The position numbers and the translations under genes are program-made. A stretch of 64,000 nt of DNA from contig JAUZOE010000003.1 of assembly GCA_030706605.1 (NCBI GenBank), forward strand, positions 124,001 through 188,000, given 5' to 3'. The notes below the pieces were generated by a model. The model ran no database searches, was not told where the DNA came from, and saw only the letters and a list, made by a program, of their open reading frames with translations. Below, in pieces: positions 38,000 to 48,518 of this stretch (the first letter of the stretch is position 1; each line of letters opens with the position of its first letter). The stretch comes from Bacteroidota bacterium. Its GTDB lineage: Bacteria > Bacteroidota > Bacteroidia > Chitinophagales > Chitinophagaceae.

Positions 38000-40900
38000 A
38001 TGAAAAATAAAGGTTTATATTCTCCGGCTTTTGAACATGATTCATGCGGTATAGGTTTTGTGGCTAATTTTAAAAGCAATAAAAGTCATCGTATCGTATC
38101 AGATGCATTAACTATCCTTGAGAACATGGAACATCGTGGTGCTTGCGGATGTGAAATTAATACAGGCGATGGTGCAGGTATCCTAATTCAAACACCTCAC
38201 GAATTTTTCTTTGATGAGTGCTTAAAGTTGGGTATTCATCTCCCATCCTATAGCAAATATGGTGTAGGTGTTTTATTTTTTCCAAAAGATTTCCGATTAA
38301 GAGAAGAATGTCGTGATATTTTCAACCGTTGTGCAGAGACACTTGGGTTGGAGATTATGGGCTATCGCAGAGTGCCGGTAAATACCGACGATATTGGATT
38401 GACTGCTTTATCTGTAGAACCGGAAATGGAGCAGGTATTTATTGCTTGCCCTGATCACATAACTAATCCGGATGATCTGGAAAGGAAATTATTTGTATTG
38501 AGAAATTATGCTACTCATACAATCAGCAATACTGTGAAAAAAGATGCTATTGGTTTTTATGTAGCATCACTTTCTTATAAAACTATTATTTATAAAGGAC
38601 AATTAACAAGTAAACAAGTTCGTGGATATTTCCCAGACTTAAGTAATAAAAAAATAGTATCTGCCTTTGGATTAATCCATTCACGTTTTGCTACCAATAC
38701 TTTTCCATCATGGAAGTTGGCTCAACCATTTAGGTATATCGCTCATAATGGCGAGATCAATACATTGCAGGGAAATCTAAACTGGCTTAGCACAAGTGAA
38801 AAACATTTTGTTTCTCAATTTTTTACTAAAGAAGAAATGGAAATACTTATACCACTTGTGGATCAGAGCCAATCAGATTCAGCTTGTCTTGACAACATGA
38901 TTGAATTACTTACATTATGCGGACGTTCTTTACCACATGTAATGATGATGTTGATTCCTGAAGCCTGGGATGGTAATGAACAAATGGATCCTGTAAAAAA
39001 GGCCTTCTACGAATTTCATGCTTCATCTATGGAACCATGGGATGGTCCGGCATCCATTTCTTTTACTGATGGAAAATTAATTGGTGCAACTTTAGATAGA
39101 AATGGATTACGTCCTTCCAGGTATTGTATTACTACCGATGACAGGGTAATAATGGCTTCTGAAACTGGTGTTCTGCCTATCGATCCAAAATTGATTAAAG
39201 AAAAAGGAAGATTGCAGCCAGGAAAAATGTTTGTAGTGAATCTTGAAGAAGGAAGAATTATCAGTGATGAAGAAATAAAACAAAATATTTGTTCGCAACA
39301 ACCCTATGGTGAATGGTTGAATAAATACAAGATACGCATGGATGAATTGCCCCAACCCCGGGTAATGTTTACTCATTTGGAGCATGAACAGATATTCAAA
39401 TATCAAAAAGCATTTGGGTACACAACTGAAGATCTTGAAGTAATAATTTCACCGATGGCGCTTACGGGCAAAGAGCCAATAGGTTCTATGGGTAGTGATG
39501 TGCCATTGGCAGTTTTGAGTGATGAACCCCAGCATTTGAGTAGTTATTTTAAACAACTTTTTGCCCAGGTAACCAATCCTCCAATAGATCCTATCAGGGA
39601 AAAATTAGTGATGTCACTTGCAACTTTTGTTGGGAATAATGAAAATTTATTGGAAGAAGATCCTTTATCATGCCATACAGTAGCACTAAATCACCCTGTA
39701 CTTTCCAATACAGAATTAGAAAAAATAAGAAGTATTGATACAGGTATTTTCCAGGCAAAAACTTTGCAAACTTATTTTATGGCCGATGGTAAGCCGGGGT
39801 CTTTGCAAAGAGGTATTGACAGATTGTGCCGCTATGCAGTTGATGCGGTAACCGATGGTTTTGAAGTATTGATTTTATCTGACAGAGCTATTGATTCCGA
39901 ACATGCTGCTATTCCGTCTCTACTGGCGGCCTCCTCGGTGCATCATCATCTAATAAAAAAAGGATTACGAGGACAGGTAGGGTTAATCATTGAAGCCGGA
40001 GATGTATGGGAAGTACATCATTTTGCCTGCCTCATTGGTTTTGGAGCAACAGCTATTAATCCTTATTTAGCCCTTTCTACTATCCGGGATATGAAGCTTT
40101 CAGGGAAATTACAAACTGACTTAGATACAAGCCAACTAAAAAAGAATTATAAAAAGGCTGTTAATAGCGGCTTATTGAAAGTGTTTTCCAAAATGGGGAT
40201 TTCTACTTTTCAATCTTACCAGGGTGCACAAATTTTTGAAATTCTTGGTCTCAATAAATCAGTTATTGATAAATGCTTTACTGGTGCAACATCCAGGATA
40301 CAGGGAATGGGGCTTGATGAAATAGCAAAAGAGGCTTTAGTCAAACATTTATTTTCTTTCAACAAAAAAAATATTCCTATTGAGCAGTTGACAGTTGGAG
40401 GGCTTTATAAATGGAGACGCAAAGGAGAATTTCATTTGTTTAATCCAACCACCATTCATCTTTTGCAATATTCTACAAGGATGAATGACTATAATATTTT
40501 TAAGAAATATTCCAAAACAGTAAATAGTCAAAGTGAAAAGGCGGCTACTTTAAGAAGTTTATTTCAGTTCAAAAAGATACGGCCTTCTATCTCTATTGAC
40601 GAAGTAGAACCTGCAGAAAATATTTATAAACGTTTTGCTACAGGTGCTATGTCTTTTGGGTCTATTTCCTGGGAAGCGCATACAACACTTGCTATAGCAA
40701 TGAACAGGCTTGGTGGAAAAAGTAATACAGGGGAAGGCGGTGAAGATGAAATCCGCTATGAAAAATTACCAAATGGAGATTCTATGCGAAGTTCAATTAA
40801 GCAGGTAGCATCCGCAAGATTTGGAGTTACAAGCTGGTATTTGAGTGAAGCAGATGAATTACAGATTAAAATGGCGCAAGGAGCAAAACCTGGTGAAGGT

Positions 40901-42514
40901 GGACAATTGCCAGGATTTAAGGTAGATGACTGGATAGGTAGAGTTCGCCATGCTACTCCTGGTGTTGGATTGATTTCTCCTCCTCCACATCATGATATTT
41001 ATTCGATAGAAGATCTTGCACAATTAATTTTTGATTTGAAAAATGCCAACAGGCAGGCAAGAATCAATGTTAAATTAGTTTCTAAAGCCGGAGTGGGTAC
41101 TATAGCAGCAGGTGTAGCAAAAGCAAAAGCTGATGTGATATTAATTTCTGGGCATGATGGGGGGACTGGTGCATCGCCGGTGAGTTCCATAAAACATGCT
41201 GGATTGCCTTGGGAATTGGGACTTGCAGAAACGCATCAGACCTTAGTAAAAAATAAATTACGAAGTCGTGTAGTAGTGCAGGCAGATGGGCAAATGAAAA
41301 CAGGCCGGGATATAGCAATTGCTACCTTATTAGGGGCAGAAGAGTGGGGTGTTGCCACTGCAGCATTAATTGTTGAAGGTTGCATTATGATGCGCAAATG
41401 TCACTTGAATACTTGCCCTGTTGGCGTGGCCACACAAGACCCTGAATTGAGAAAACGATTTGAAGGTAATGCCGACCATGTGGTAAATCTTTTTAAATTT
41501 CTGACTCAGGAGTTAAGAGAGATTATGGCTGAACTTGGATTCAAGACCATTAATGAAATGGTTGGACAGGTCGATTTTTTAGAAAGAAGAGAAAATATTA
41601 ACCATTGGAAATTTAATAAAATTGATTTGTCGCCTATATTATATAAAGAACCAGCATCCAAACATACGGGATTATACAAATCAGAAGAGCAGGATCATGG
41701 GCTTGAAAATGTATTGGACTGGAAATTATTAGAAGCGGCTCAACCTGCATTGGATCATCAAAAACCAATTGTTGCCTCGTTCAATATTGTTAATACTGAT
41801 AGAACCACTGGAACCATTTTGTCAAACGAGATTTCAAAAAAATATAAAGGAGAAGGATTGCCGGATGGAACCATTCATTTCAAATTTACAGGAACAGCCG
41901 GACAAAGTTTTGCGGCATTCAACGCCAAAGGGGTAACTATGGAATTGGAAGGTGATGCCAATGATTATTTTGGCAAAGGCCTGAGTGGTGCAAAATTGAT
42001 CATATATCCGTCAAAGGATGCTGGATTTGTTCCCGAAGACAATATTATTATTGGGAATGTAGCATTTTATGGTGCCACATCAGGTGAAGCGTTTATTCGT
42101 GGAAAAGCAGGCGAACGTTTTTGCGTTCGAAATTCTGGTGCTAATGTCGTAGTAGAAGGAGTAGGCGATCATGGCTGTGAATATATGACTGGGGGGAATG
42201 CCATTATTCTGGGAGAAACCGGGAGGAATTTTGCGGCAGGTATGAGCGGAGGAATTGCCTACATCTATGATGTAAAACACAATTTCGATACATTATGTAA
42301 TAAGGAGATGGTTGAATTGGATTTTTTAGAGGAAGAAGATGAAAAATTATTGCATGAAATGATCCATAAACATTATACATTAACTGGCAGCACAGTTGCA
42401 AAATTTATATTGAATGATTTTGACAATCAGTTGAAAAATTTTGTAAAAGTATTCCCAATGGATTTTAAAAGAGTGTTGAATGCAAAAAAGCAAATAGTGG
42501 AAATAAATAGATAA
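38000..42514 (+). CDS. gltB: Glutamate synthase large subunit
   Basis: Alpha subunit of the NAD(P)H-dependent GOGAT that converts glutamine and 2-oxoglutarate to two glutamates. 1504 residues, the standard size. The glutaminase nucleophile is Cys16 (HDSCGIGF), so about 15 residues are probably removed. The order is class II amidotransferase (about 16-430), central domain, FMN synthase domain (about 820-1200) and the C-terminal GXGXG beta-helix. The 3Fe-4S cysteines are Cys1128, Cys1134 and Cys1139 (CIMMRKCHLNTC). gltD follows after 43 bp and two ammonium transporters follow that. Confidence 0.97.
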   Translation: MKNKGLYSPAFEHDSCGIGFVANFKSNKSHRIVSDALTILENMEHRGACGCEINTGDGAGILIQTPHEFFFDECLKLGIHLPSYSKYGVGVLFFPKDFRLREECRDIFNRCAETLGLEIMGYRRVPVNTDDIGLTALSVEPEMEQVFIACPDHITNPDDLERKLFVLRNYATHTISNTVKKDAIGFYVASLSYKTIIYKGQLTSKQVRGYFPDLSNKKIVSAFGLIHSRFATNTFPSWKLAQPFRYIAHNGEINTLQGNLNWLSTSEKHFVSQFFTKEEMEILIPLVDQSQSDSACLDNMIELLTLCGRSLPHVMMMLIPEAWDGNEQMDPVKKAFYEFHASSMEPWDGPASISFTDGKLIGATLDRNGLRPSRYCITTDDRVIMASETGVLPIDPKLIKEKGRLQPGKMFVVNLEEGRIISDEEIKQNICSQQPYGEWLNKYKIRMDELPQPRVMFTHLEHEQIFKYQKAFGYTTEDLEVIISPMALTGKEPIGSMGSDVPLAVLSDEPQHLSSYFKQLFAQVTNPPIDPIREKLVMSLATFVGNNENLLEEDPLSCHTVALNHPVLSNTELEKIRSIDTGIFQAKTLQTYFMADGKPGSLQRGIDRLCRYAVDAVTDGFEVLILSDRAIDSEHAAIPSLLAASSVHHHLIKKGLRGQVGLIIEAGDVWEVHHFACLIGFGATAINPYLALSTIRDMKLSGKLQTDLDTSQLKKNYKKAVNSGLLKVFSKMGISTFQSYQGAQIFEILGLNKSVIDKCFTGATSRIQGMGLDEIAKEALVKHLFSFNKKNIPIEQLTVGGLYKWRRKGEFHLFNPTTIHLLQYSTRMNDYNIFKKYSKTVNSQSEKAATLRSLFQFKKIRPSISIDEVEPAENIYKRFATGAMSFGSISWEAHTTLAIAMNRLGGKSNTGEGGEDEIRYEKLPNGDSMRSSIKQVASARFGVTSWYLSEADELQIKMAQGAKPGEGGQLPGFKVDDWIGRVRHATPGVGLISPPPHHDIYSIEDLAQLIFDLKNANRQARINVKLVSKAGVGTIAAGVAKAKADVILISGHDGGTGASPVSSIKHAGLPWELGLAETHQTLVKNKLRSRVVVQADGQMKTGRDIAIATLLGAEEWGVATAALIVEGCIMMRKCHLNTCPVGVATQDPELRKRFEGNADHVVNLFKFLTQELREIMAELGFKTINEMVGQVDFLERRENINHWKFNKIDLSPILYKEPASKHTGLYKSEEQDHGLENVLDWKLLEAAQPALDHQKPIVASFNIVNTDRTTGTILSNEISKKYKGEGLPDGTIHFKFTGTAGQSFAAFNAKGVTMELEGDANDYFGKGLSGAKLIIYPSKDAGFVPEDNIIIGNVAFYGATSGEAFIRGKAGERFCVRNSGANVVVEGVGDHGCEYMTGGNAIILGETGRNFAAGMSGGIAYIYDVKHNFDTLCNKEMVELDFLEEEDEKLLHEMIHKHYTLTGSTVAKFILNDFDNQLKNFVKVFPMDFKRVLNAKKQIVEINR

Positions 42515-42557
42515 GCTTTTCACTCCAATCATTAATTTTAAACAATAGAAAAGACAA

Positions 42558-44030
42558 ATGGGGAAAATAACCGGATTCATGGAATTTACAAGAGAGCTTC
42601 CTGAAAAACGTCCGCCACAGGAAAGGGTTGATGACTACAATGAATTTGTATTGAATTTTTCAGATGAAAAACTTAATGAGCAATCTGCCCGGTGTATGGA
42701 TTGTGGCACTCCTTTCTGTCATGAAGGTTGTCCTTTAGGAAATCTTATTCCAGAATTCAATGATGCCGTTTACCGGAAAAGATGGAAAGAAGCATTTGAT
42801 ATACTTTCCTCTACTAATAATTTCCCGGAATTTACTGGTCGGATATGCCCCGCACCATGCGAGAGTTCTTGCGTATTAGGTATCAATCAACCGGCAATTA
42901 CGATTGAGGAAATCGAAAAACATATTATTGAAATTGCCTTTGAACAGGGATTTGTACAGCCTAAAATACCCAATTTAAGAACAGGGAAAAAAGTGGCTAT
43001 TATCGGCTCCGGTCCGGCAGGAATGGCTGCCGCTGTTCAATTAAATTATGCCGGACATCATGTAACTGTTTTTGAAAGAGATGATGAACCCGGGGGGTTA
43101 TTGCGCTATGGTATACCCGATTTTAAATTAGAAAAATGGGTCGTTGAAAGAAGAATTAAATTGATGAAAGAGGAAGGGATTGTAATTGAATGCAATACGA
43201 ATGTAGGAGTGGATATTAGCATTAATGATCTTAAAAGAGAGTACCACGCTATTATTTTGGCAGGCGGTTCCACTATCCCAAGAGATTTAACTATTCCGGG
43301 AAGAGAGTTAAAAGGGATTCACTTTGCCATGGATTTTTTAAAACAGCAAAATAAAAGAGTATCTTTAAAGAATGTAAAGGACGAAGATATCCTGGCAACT
43401 GCAAAAAATGTAATAGTTATTGGTGGTGGTGATACGGGAAGTGATTGTGTCGGTACTTCTAACCGACAGAAAGCAAAATCTGTAACACAATTTGAGTTAA
43501 TGCCAAAGCCTCCGGGAAGTCGCACTCCTTTTATGCCATGGCCTACTTATCCTATGATCCTAAAAACAACAAGTTCTCATGAAGAGGGCGCAAAACGCCA
43601 TTGGGCAATAGCTACAAAAGAGTTTATGGGCGATAAAAACGGAAATCTGAAAGCCGTAAAAATTGTTGAATTGGAATGGAGGTTTACTGAAGAAAATAAG
43701 CCGGCGCATTTTGTGGAAGTGCCTGGTAGTGAGTCAGAGATACCTTGCGAATTGGTTTTACTGGCTATGGGGTTTATACATCCTCAACATGAAGGTTTAT
43801 TAAAACAGCTTGAAGTTAAATTAGATGAAAGGGGAAATGTGGAAGCTTCAGAAAAAAATTACAACACAAATATTTCCAAAATATTTGCTGCAGGTGATAT
43901 GCGTCGCGGGCAGTCATTAGTTGTCTGGGCAATTTCTGAGGGGAGAGAATGTGCACGAAAAGTAGACGAATATTTGGTTGGGTATTCTTTACTGGAGACA
44001 AAAGATCAAAATATTTTACACGAGGTTTAA
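42558..44030 (+). CDS. gltD: Glutamate synthase small subunit
   Basis: Beta subunit feeding electrons from NAD(P)H through FAD and two Fe-S clusters to GltB. 490 residues. The N-terminal cluster cysteines (CMDCGTPFCHEGC and CPAPCESSC) occupy about 50-110. The FAD GxGxxG (GSGPAGMAAA) is near 148-157 and the NAD(P)H site (VIGGGDTGSDC) near 290. A strong terminator lies 40 bp after the stop, separating gltBD from the amt genes. Confidence 0.97.
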   Translation: MGKITGFMEFTRELPEKRPPQERVDDYNEFVLNFSDEKLNEQSARCMDCGTPFCHEGCPLGNLIPEFNDAVYRKRWKEAFDILSSTNNFPEFTGRICPAPCESSCVLGINQPAITIEEIEKHIIEIAFEQGFVQPKIPNLRTGKKVAIIGSGPAGMAAAVQLNYAGHHVTVFERDDEPGGLLRYGIPDFKLEKWVVERRIKLMKEEGIVIECNTNVGVDISINDLKREYHAIILAGGSTIPRDLTIPGRELKGIHFAMDFLKQQNKRVSLKNVKDEDILATAKNVIVIGGGDTGSDCVGTSNRQKAKSVTQFELMPKPPGSRTPFMPWPTYPMILKTTSSHEEGAKRHWAIATKEFMGDKNGNLKAVKIVELEWRFTEENKPAHFVEVPGSESEIPCELVLLAMGFIHPQHEGLLKQLEVKLDERGNVEASEKNYNTNISKIFAAGDMRRGQSLVVWAISEGRECARKVDEYLVGYSLLETKDQNILHEV

Positions 44031-44069
44031 CTTTCCTGTAGGGAGGGACACAAGTATTGATTTTTTATG

Positions 44070-44098
44070 AAACCTGCTCTATATGGCAGGTTTTTTTT
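44070..44098 (+). terminator. Rho-independent terminator of gltBD
   Basis: AAACCTGC (44070-44077) and GCAGGTTT (44086-44093) form a perfect 8-bp stem with an 8-nt loop and a run of T. Confidence 0.9.
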
Positions 44099-44408
44099 AT
44101 GCCCGATCTTAAAATATTATGTAAATATATATATGAATATATTATTTTGGATATAAGCGCTATTAGTAGGATATAGTTTATTAATTAATTGATTATCAAT
44201 ATCAATATATTAATGACTAAACATTGGATATAATATTTATATGTAAATATTGTTTTCTGCTAAAATTGTAATAAATGCATGATGTTCTTTTAATTTGTTG
44301 ATTATCAATTATATATGATAATAGTATAAATACATTATTATAATAAATATATAATTTAGTTGTTTTTATTTTGAATAAAACATATAGATTTGAATAAATT
44401 TAGTGAAC
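44099..44408. promoter_or_regulatory. Extremely AT-rich control region of the ammonium transporter cluster
   Basis: About 310 bp with very few G/C bases and no ORF. It contains two identical 11-bp palindromes TTGATTATCAA at 44189-44199 and 44298-44308, 109 bp apart. A candidate promoter follows: TTG at 44360-44362, 22 bp, TAGATTTG at 44385-44392, 16 bp before the amt ATG. The paired sites suggest an operator for a nitrogen-responsive or other regulator; no regulator gene is adjacent. Confidence 0.55.
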
Positions 44409-45812
44409 ATGAAAAAACTTACTTTAAGTCAGGCTGCTCCATTTATTATTTTGATGCTTGTTTCGATCATTGCTTTGTTTGTTCCTTCGGTTGCAAATTT
44501 TACTAATGCAGGAGTATACAATTCTGCAGATATTGCATGGATGATTGTGGCTACTGCTCTTGTATTTTTAATGACACCAGGGCTTGCTTATTTTTACGGT
44601 GGAATGGTACACAGGAAAAATGTTCTTTCTACCATGATTAAGAGTTTTGTAGCAACTGGTGTAGTAAGTGTGTTATGGGTAGCAATTGGTTTTAGCCTTG
44701 TTTTTGGAAATTCTGTTGGAGGTCTTATAGGAAATCCTCTTACCTATCTTTTTTTCAAAGGAGTAGGTTCAGGGGCTCCATGGAGTTTGGCGCCTACTAT
44801 TCCATTAATGCTTTTTGCTCTTTTTCAAATGATGTTTGCCATAATTACGCCCAGCCTTGTAGTAGGAGCTGTTGCTGAAAGGATCCGTTTTTCTTCGTAC
44901 CTACTTTTTATTGTTTTATTCAGTCTTTTTGTTTATGCACCCATTGCCCATTGGACATGGAATCCACAAGGTTTTTTGTTTAAAATGGGCATACTTGATT
45001 TTGCAGGCGGAACCGTGGTACATATTTCCGCGGGTTGTGCTGCTTTGGCAGGTGCTATGGTATTGAAACGGAGAAAAGTTCATTTGGAAAATAAAGAAAT
45101 TCCCCCTGCAAATATTCCCTATGTTTTAATAGGAACTGGGTTGTTATGGTTTGGTTGGTTCGGATTTAATGCAGGATCTGCTTTTGCAGCCAATGCGTTA
45201 TCGGTATCTGCATTTGCTACTACCAATACTGCAGCAGCAGCAGGTGGATTGGCCTGGATGTTTTTTGATGTGTTGAAAGGGAAAAAGCCTTCCGTATTAG
45301 GATTTTGCATAGGAGCAGTGGTTGGGCTTGTTGCAATTACACCTGCTGCAGGATTTGTAGCGATTCCCCAAAGCTTGTTTATAGGCGCGGTTGCAGCACT
45401 TATTTCTAATATTGCTGTTTATTATAAGTCAAAATCTGTTTTAGATGATGTACTTGATGTGTTTCCATGTCATGGTTTGGGAGGTATCGTCGGAATGATA
45501 TTAACAGGCGTTTTTGCTACTAAAAATATAAATGCTGATGGTAATAATGGATTATTTTATGGAAATCCTGCATTCTTTTTTACACAGTTAGAAGGGCTTG
45601 CAATTGTTGTTACCTATAGTTTTTCTGTTTCATATGGCATATTCAAATTTATCAATTGGGTGATGCCTATGAGGGTGAGCAAAGCAGATGAAGAAATGGG
45701 ATTAGATGCATCGCAGCATAATGAAAAGTATTTACAAGGTACCATTTTGGTAAAACATAAAGGTTCTTTTATCGAACAAGAAAGGGGTTTAGCTGAAGTT
45801 ATTAACTTCTGA
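44409..45812 (+). CDS. amt: Ammonium transporter, Amt family (first copy)
   Basis: Inner-membrane channel for ammonium/ammonia. 467 residues from the ATG at 44409, which follows a GTG two codons upstream. Eleven or twelve TM helices. The pore twin histidines are visible in GTVVHISAG and PCHGLGGIVG, with the recruitment Asp in DFAGGTV. No PII (glnK) gene is adjacent. A porin and a second amt follow on the same strand with gaps of 53 and 40 bp, so the three are probably one transcript started from the AT-rich region. Confidence 0.95.
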   Translation: MKKLTLSQAAPFIILMLVSIIALFVPSVANFTNAGVYNSADIAWMIVATALVFLMTPGLAYFYGGMVHRKNVLSTMIKSFVATGVVSVLWVAIGFSLVFGNSVGGLIGNPLTYLFFKGVGSGAPWSLAPTIPLMLFALFQMMFAIITPSLVVGAVAERIRFSSYLLFIVLFSLFVYAPIAHWTWNPQGFLFKMGILDFAGGTVVHISAGCAALAGAMVLKRRKVHLENKEIPPANIPYVLIGTGLLWFGWFGFNAGSAFAANALSVSAFATTNTAAAAGGLAWMFFDVLKGKKPSVLGFCIGAVVGLVAITPAAGFVAIPQSLFIGAVAALISNIAVYYKSKSVLDDVLDVFPCHGLGGIVGMILTGVFATKNINADGNNGLFYGNPAFFFTQLEGLAIVVTYSFSVSYGIFKFINWVMPMRVSKADEEMGLDASQHNEKYLQGTILVKHKGSFIEQERGLAEVINF

Positions 45813-45865
45813 GAAAAGTTAATTAGCTATACCCCCTTCTATTATTAATCTTTAAATCTAAAACA

Positions 45866-46924
45866 ATGTTAAGAAAAATTTTCTTAGGAACCTCATTATT
45901 TTTTTGTATTGGTTCTTCTTATGCCCAAACTGACTCCACAAAACAGGTATCTCCTGCACCTGTTATTACAGGGTCTGTCGATGCTTATTACCGCTTTAAT
46001 TTTAGTGATCCAAAAACAGGAAGCAGTCTAAACAATTTTACAAGTTTTACCAATTCTCAAAATTCTTTTGAATTAGGGATGGCAAGCATTAGAGCTGATC
46101 ATTCATTTGGCAAGGCCAGTGCTACTGTTGATTTAGGCTTTGGTCGCAGGGCTGAAGAATTTTCATATGCTAATACGGATCACCCTACCCTGTATGCTGT
46201 AAAACAGGCTTATCTAAGCTATGCGATCAGCGATAAATTTAAATTAACTATGGGAAAATGGGCAACCCATATTGGCTATGAAGTAACAGATGCTTACTTA
46301 AACAGAAATTATAGTATGGACTATATGTTTTCTTATGGACCTTTTTCTCATACCGGTATAAAAGCTGATATCGTTATTGGTAAGCAAAGTGGTTTAATGT
46401 TTGGGTTTGCTAATGAAACAGATCATGTAAGTGATACGTTATCTCCTAAATTCCTGCTTGCACAATACAGTACCGGAACAGCCAATGGTAAGGTAAAAGT
46501 TTATATCAATTACCAGGGTTCTTACAATAGTGCATACTCTACTACTCAATTTGATGCAGTGTTAACAGCAGCATTAACAGATAAATTTAGCATTGGCTAT
46601 AATGGTACTGTTCAAACTACAAAACCTGCGGGTATGTCAAGTGCCAGTTGGTGGGGGTCAGCAGTGTATTTAAATCTCGATCCAACTGCAGCTTTCGGAA
46701 TTACACTTAGGGGTGAATATTTTGATAATAAGAAGGCTGTTGTTTCAGCACCTGGCACAAGCATATTTGACTTAACTCTTTCCCCCAATTTCAGAATAGG
46801 AAACCTTACTATAATTCCTGAGTTAAGAATGGATGCTGGTAAGGATATGATTTTTGAAAAGAGTGATGGGACTGCCACAAAAAGTACTGTTACCGGTTTG
46901 TTAGCTGCCACATATCATTTTTAA
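45866..46924 (+). CDS. Outer-membrane porin, BBP2-like family
   Basis: 352 residues. Signal peptide of about 20 residues (ending SSYAQ). The mature protein starts with VITGSVDAYYRFNFS and shows repeated amphipathic strands, ending LLAATYHF with a terminal Phe, as in outer-membrane barrels. It resembles the Bacteroidota BBP2 / OmpL-like porins. Placed between two ammonium transporter genes, it is a good candidate for the outer-membrane entry route of ammonium or another small nitrogen solute. That role is inference from context only. Confidence 0.82.
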   Translation: MLRKIFLGTSLFFCIGSSYAQTDSTKQVSPAPVITGSVDAYYRFNFSDPKTGSSLNNFTSFTNSQNSFELGMASIRADHSFGKASATVDLGFGRRAEEFSYANTDHPTLYAVKQAYLSYAISDKFKLTMGKWATHIGYEVTDAYLNRNYSMDYMFSYGPFSHTGIKADIVIGKQSGLMFGFANETDHVSDTLSPKFLLAQYSTGTANGKVKVYINYQGSYNSAYSTTQFDAVLTAALTDKFSIGYNGTVQTTKPAGMSSASWWGSAVYLNLDPTAAFGITLRGEYFDNKKAVVSAPGTSIFDLTLSPNFRIGNLTIIPELRMDAGKDMIFEKSDGTATKSTVTGLLAATYHF

Positions 46925-46964
46925 CTCTTTACCTAAACAATTTTTATAAACTAAAAAAGTAACA

Positions 46965-48509
46965 ATGAGATTACCTGATTTCACTCAAAACTTTAAATTT
47001 TCAAAAACGGGATTTTTGAAAATTTTAATTCCTTTAATGTTAATATCATTTGTTTTTATCGCAATTCCCGCTGTTGCGCAGGATCCGACTGGAGCAAACA
47101 CCGGAACCATAAATGATATTGCTGCAAAAACAGCAGGTCAGCCAACTTTACAGGAAGTAGCTGCCGCTACAGGGCACACCCAGATTGCCATAAATATTAT
47201 GTGGACCCTTATTGCAGGTTTCCTGGTAATGTTTATGCAGGCAGGTTTCGCAATGGTTGAAACCGGGTTTACACAAAAGAAAAATGTAGTACATACCATG
47301 GCTATGAATTTCATGGTTTACGGCATTGGTATGCTTGGCTTCTGGATTTGCGGATTTGCATTTATGTTTGGAGGAGGTTTAAATGTTGCTGCTTTGGGTG
47401 GCGCACCCGGAGTGGTTAGCAGTGAATTTACCGTTCATCTTTTTGGCCATGATTTTGGCCTTTGGGGTAAAGCAGGCTATTTTCTTAACAGCAAAGTTTA
47501 TGATGTTGGTGTCTTTACTTTATTCCTTTTCCAGATGGTGTTTATGGATACTACCGCTACTATTCCAACCGGAGGAATGGCCGAAAGGTGGAAGTTTAAA
47601 TCATTCATCGTATTTGGCTTCTTTATTTCCATGTTCGTATATCCGATATTCGGTAACTGGGTATGGGGAGGCGGATGGTTATCCCAACTCGGTGTAAATT
47701 TTGGGCTTGGACATGGTCATGTTGACTTTGCAGGTTCTTCAGTAGTACACGAAGTGGGAGGAGTAGCCGCTTTAGTAGGTGCATGGGTAATCGGCCCACG
47801 TATTGGAAAATTTGGTAAAGATGGAACTGTCAACACAATTCCCGGACACAATATTCCAATGGCTGTAATAGGTACGTTCATCTTGGCATTTGGCTGGTTT
47901 GGTTTTAACCCGGGTTCTACCTTATCAGGAGGTGATATGCGTATATCAGTTGTAGCAGTTAATACAATGCTTGCAAGTGCCGCAGGTGCTTTTGCTGCCG
48001 CATTGTATATGAAAGCCAAAACTACTAAATGGGATATTGGCATGATGGTAAATGGGATGCTGGCAGGTCTTGTTGCCATAACTGCACCCTGTGCTTTCGT
48101 AACCCCTCTTTCGGCGGTTATTATAGGTGTTATTGCCGGTTTGTTAGTGATATTTGCCTCTTCCTTTGTTGAAAAGACTTTGAAAATTGATGATCCCGTT
48201 GGTGCATTTGCAGTTCACGGTGCCAATGGATTATGGGGTGTTCTTGCTTTAGGATTATTTGCTGATGGCTCTTATGGTGATGGATGGAATGGTGTACCTG
48301 GTACTGTAAAAGGACTATTTTATGGTGATGGTAAACAATTTTTGGCAGAATTAATAGGTGGAGTAACATGCTTTGTATTTGTGTTTGTAGTAATGTATGT
48401 GTTCTTCAAAATATGTGCTAAAACCCCAATCGGACTTAGATCAGATGCCGCAGATGAAGTTGCAGGCCTTGATATTCCTGAAATGGGTAATTATGCTTAT
48501 GTTGATTAA
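46965..48509 (+). CDS. amt: Ammonium transporter, Amt family (second copy)
   Basis: 514 residues, longer than the first copy because of an N-terminal signal-like helix (about 18-38, ending PAVAQD) and a roughly 30-residue extracytoplasmic linker before TM1. Pore residues are intact: Asp and His in DFAGSSVVHEVGG, and His in AVHGANGLWG. The sequence is clearly diverged from the first copy, so it is not a recent duplication; the two may differ in affinity or regulation. A strong hairpin terminator follows. Confidence 0.95.
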   Translation: MRLPDFTQNFKFSKTGFLKILIPLMLISFVFIAIPAVAQDPTGANTGTINDIAAKTAGQPTLQEVAAATGHTQIAINIMWTLIAGFLVMFMQAGFAMVETGFTQKKNVVHTMAMNFMVYGIGMLGFWICGFAFMFGGGLNVAALGGAPGVVSSEFTVHLFGHDFGLWGKAGYFLNSKVYDVGVFTLFLFQMVFMDTTATIPTGGMAERWKFKSFIVFGFFISMFVYPIFGNWVWGGGWLSQLGVNFGLGHGHVDFAGSSVVHEVGGVAALVGAWVIGPRIGKFGKDGTVNTIPGHNIPMAVIGTFILAFGWFGFNPGSTLSGGDMRISVVAVNTMLASAAGAFAAALYMKAKTTKWDIGMMVNGMLAGLVAITAPCAFVTPLSAVIIGVIAGLLVIFASSFVEKTLKIDDPVGAFAVHGANGLWGVLALGLFADGSYGDGWNGVPGTVKGLFYGDGKQFLAELIGGVTCFVFVFVVMYVFFKICAKTPIGLRSDAADEVAGLDIPEMGNYAYVD

Positions 48510-48518
48510 TGAATTCAT

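Noticed and set aside
44189-44308. FNR/CRP-type site
   Set aside because: FNR sites have four bases between TTGAT and ATCAA; here there is one base, so I only call it an unassigned palindrome.
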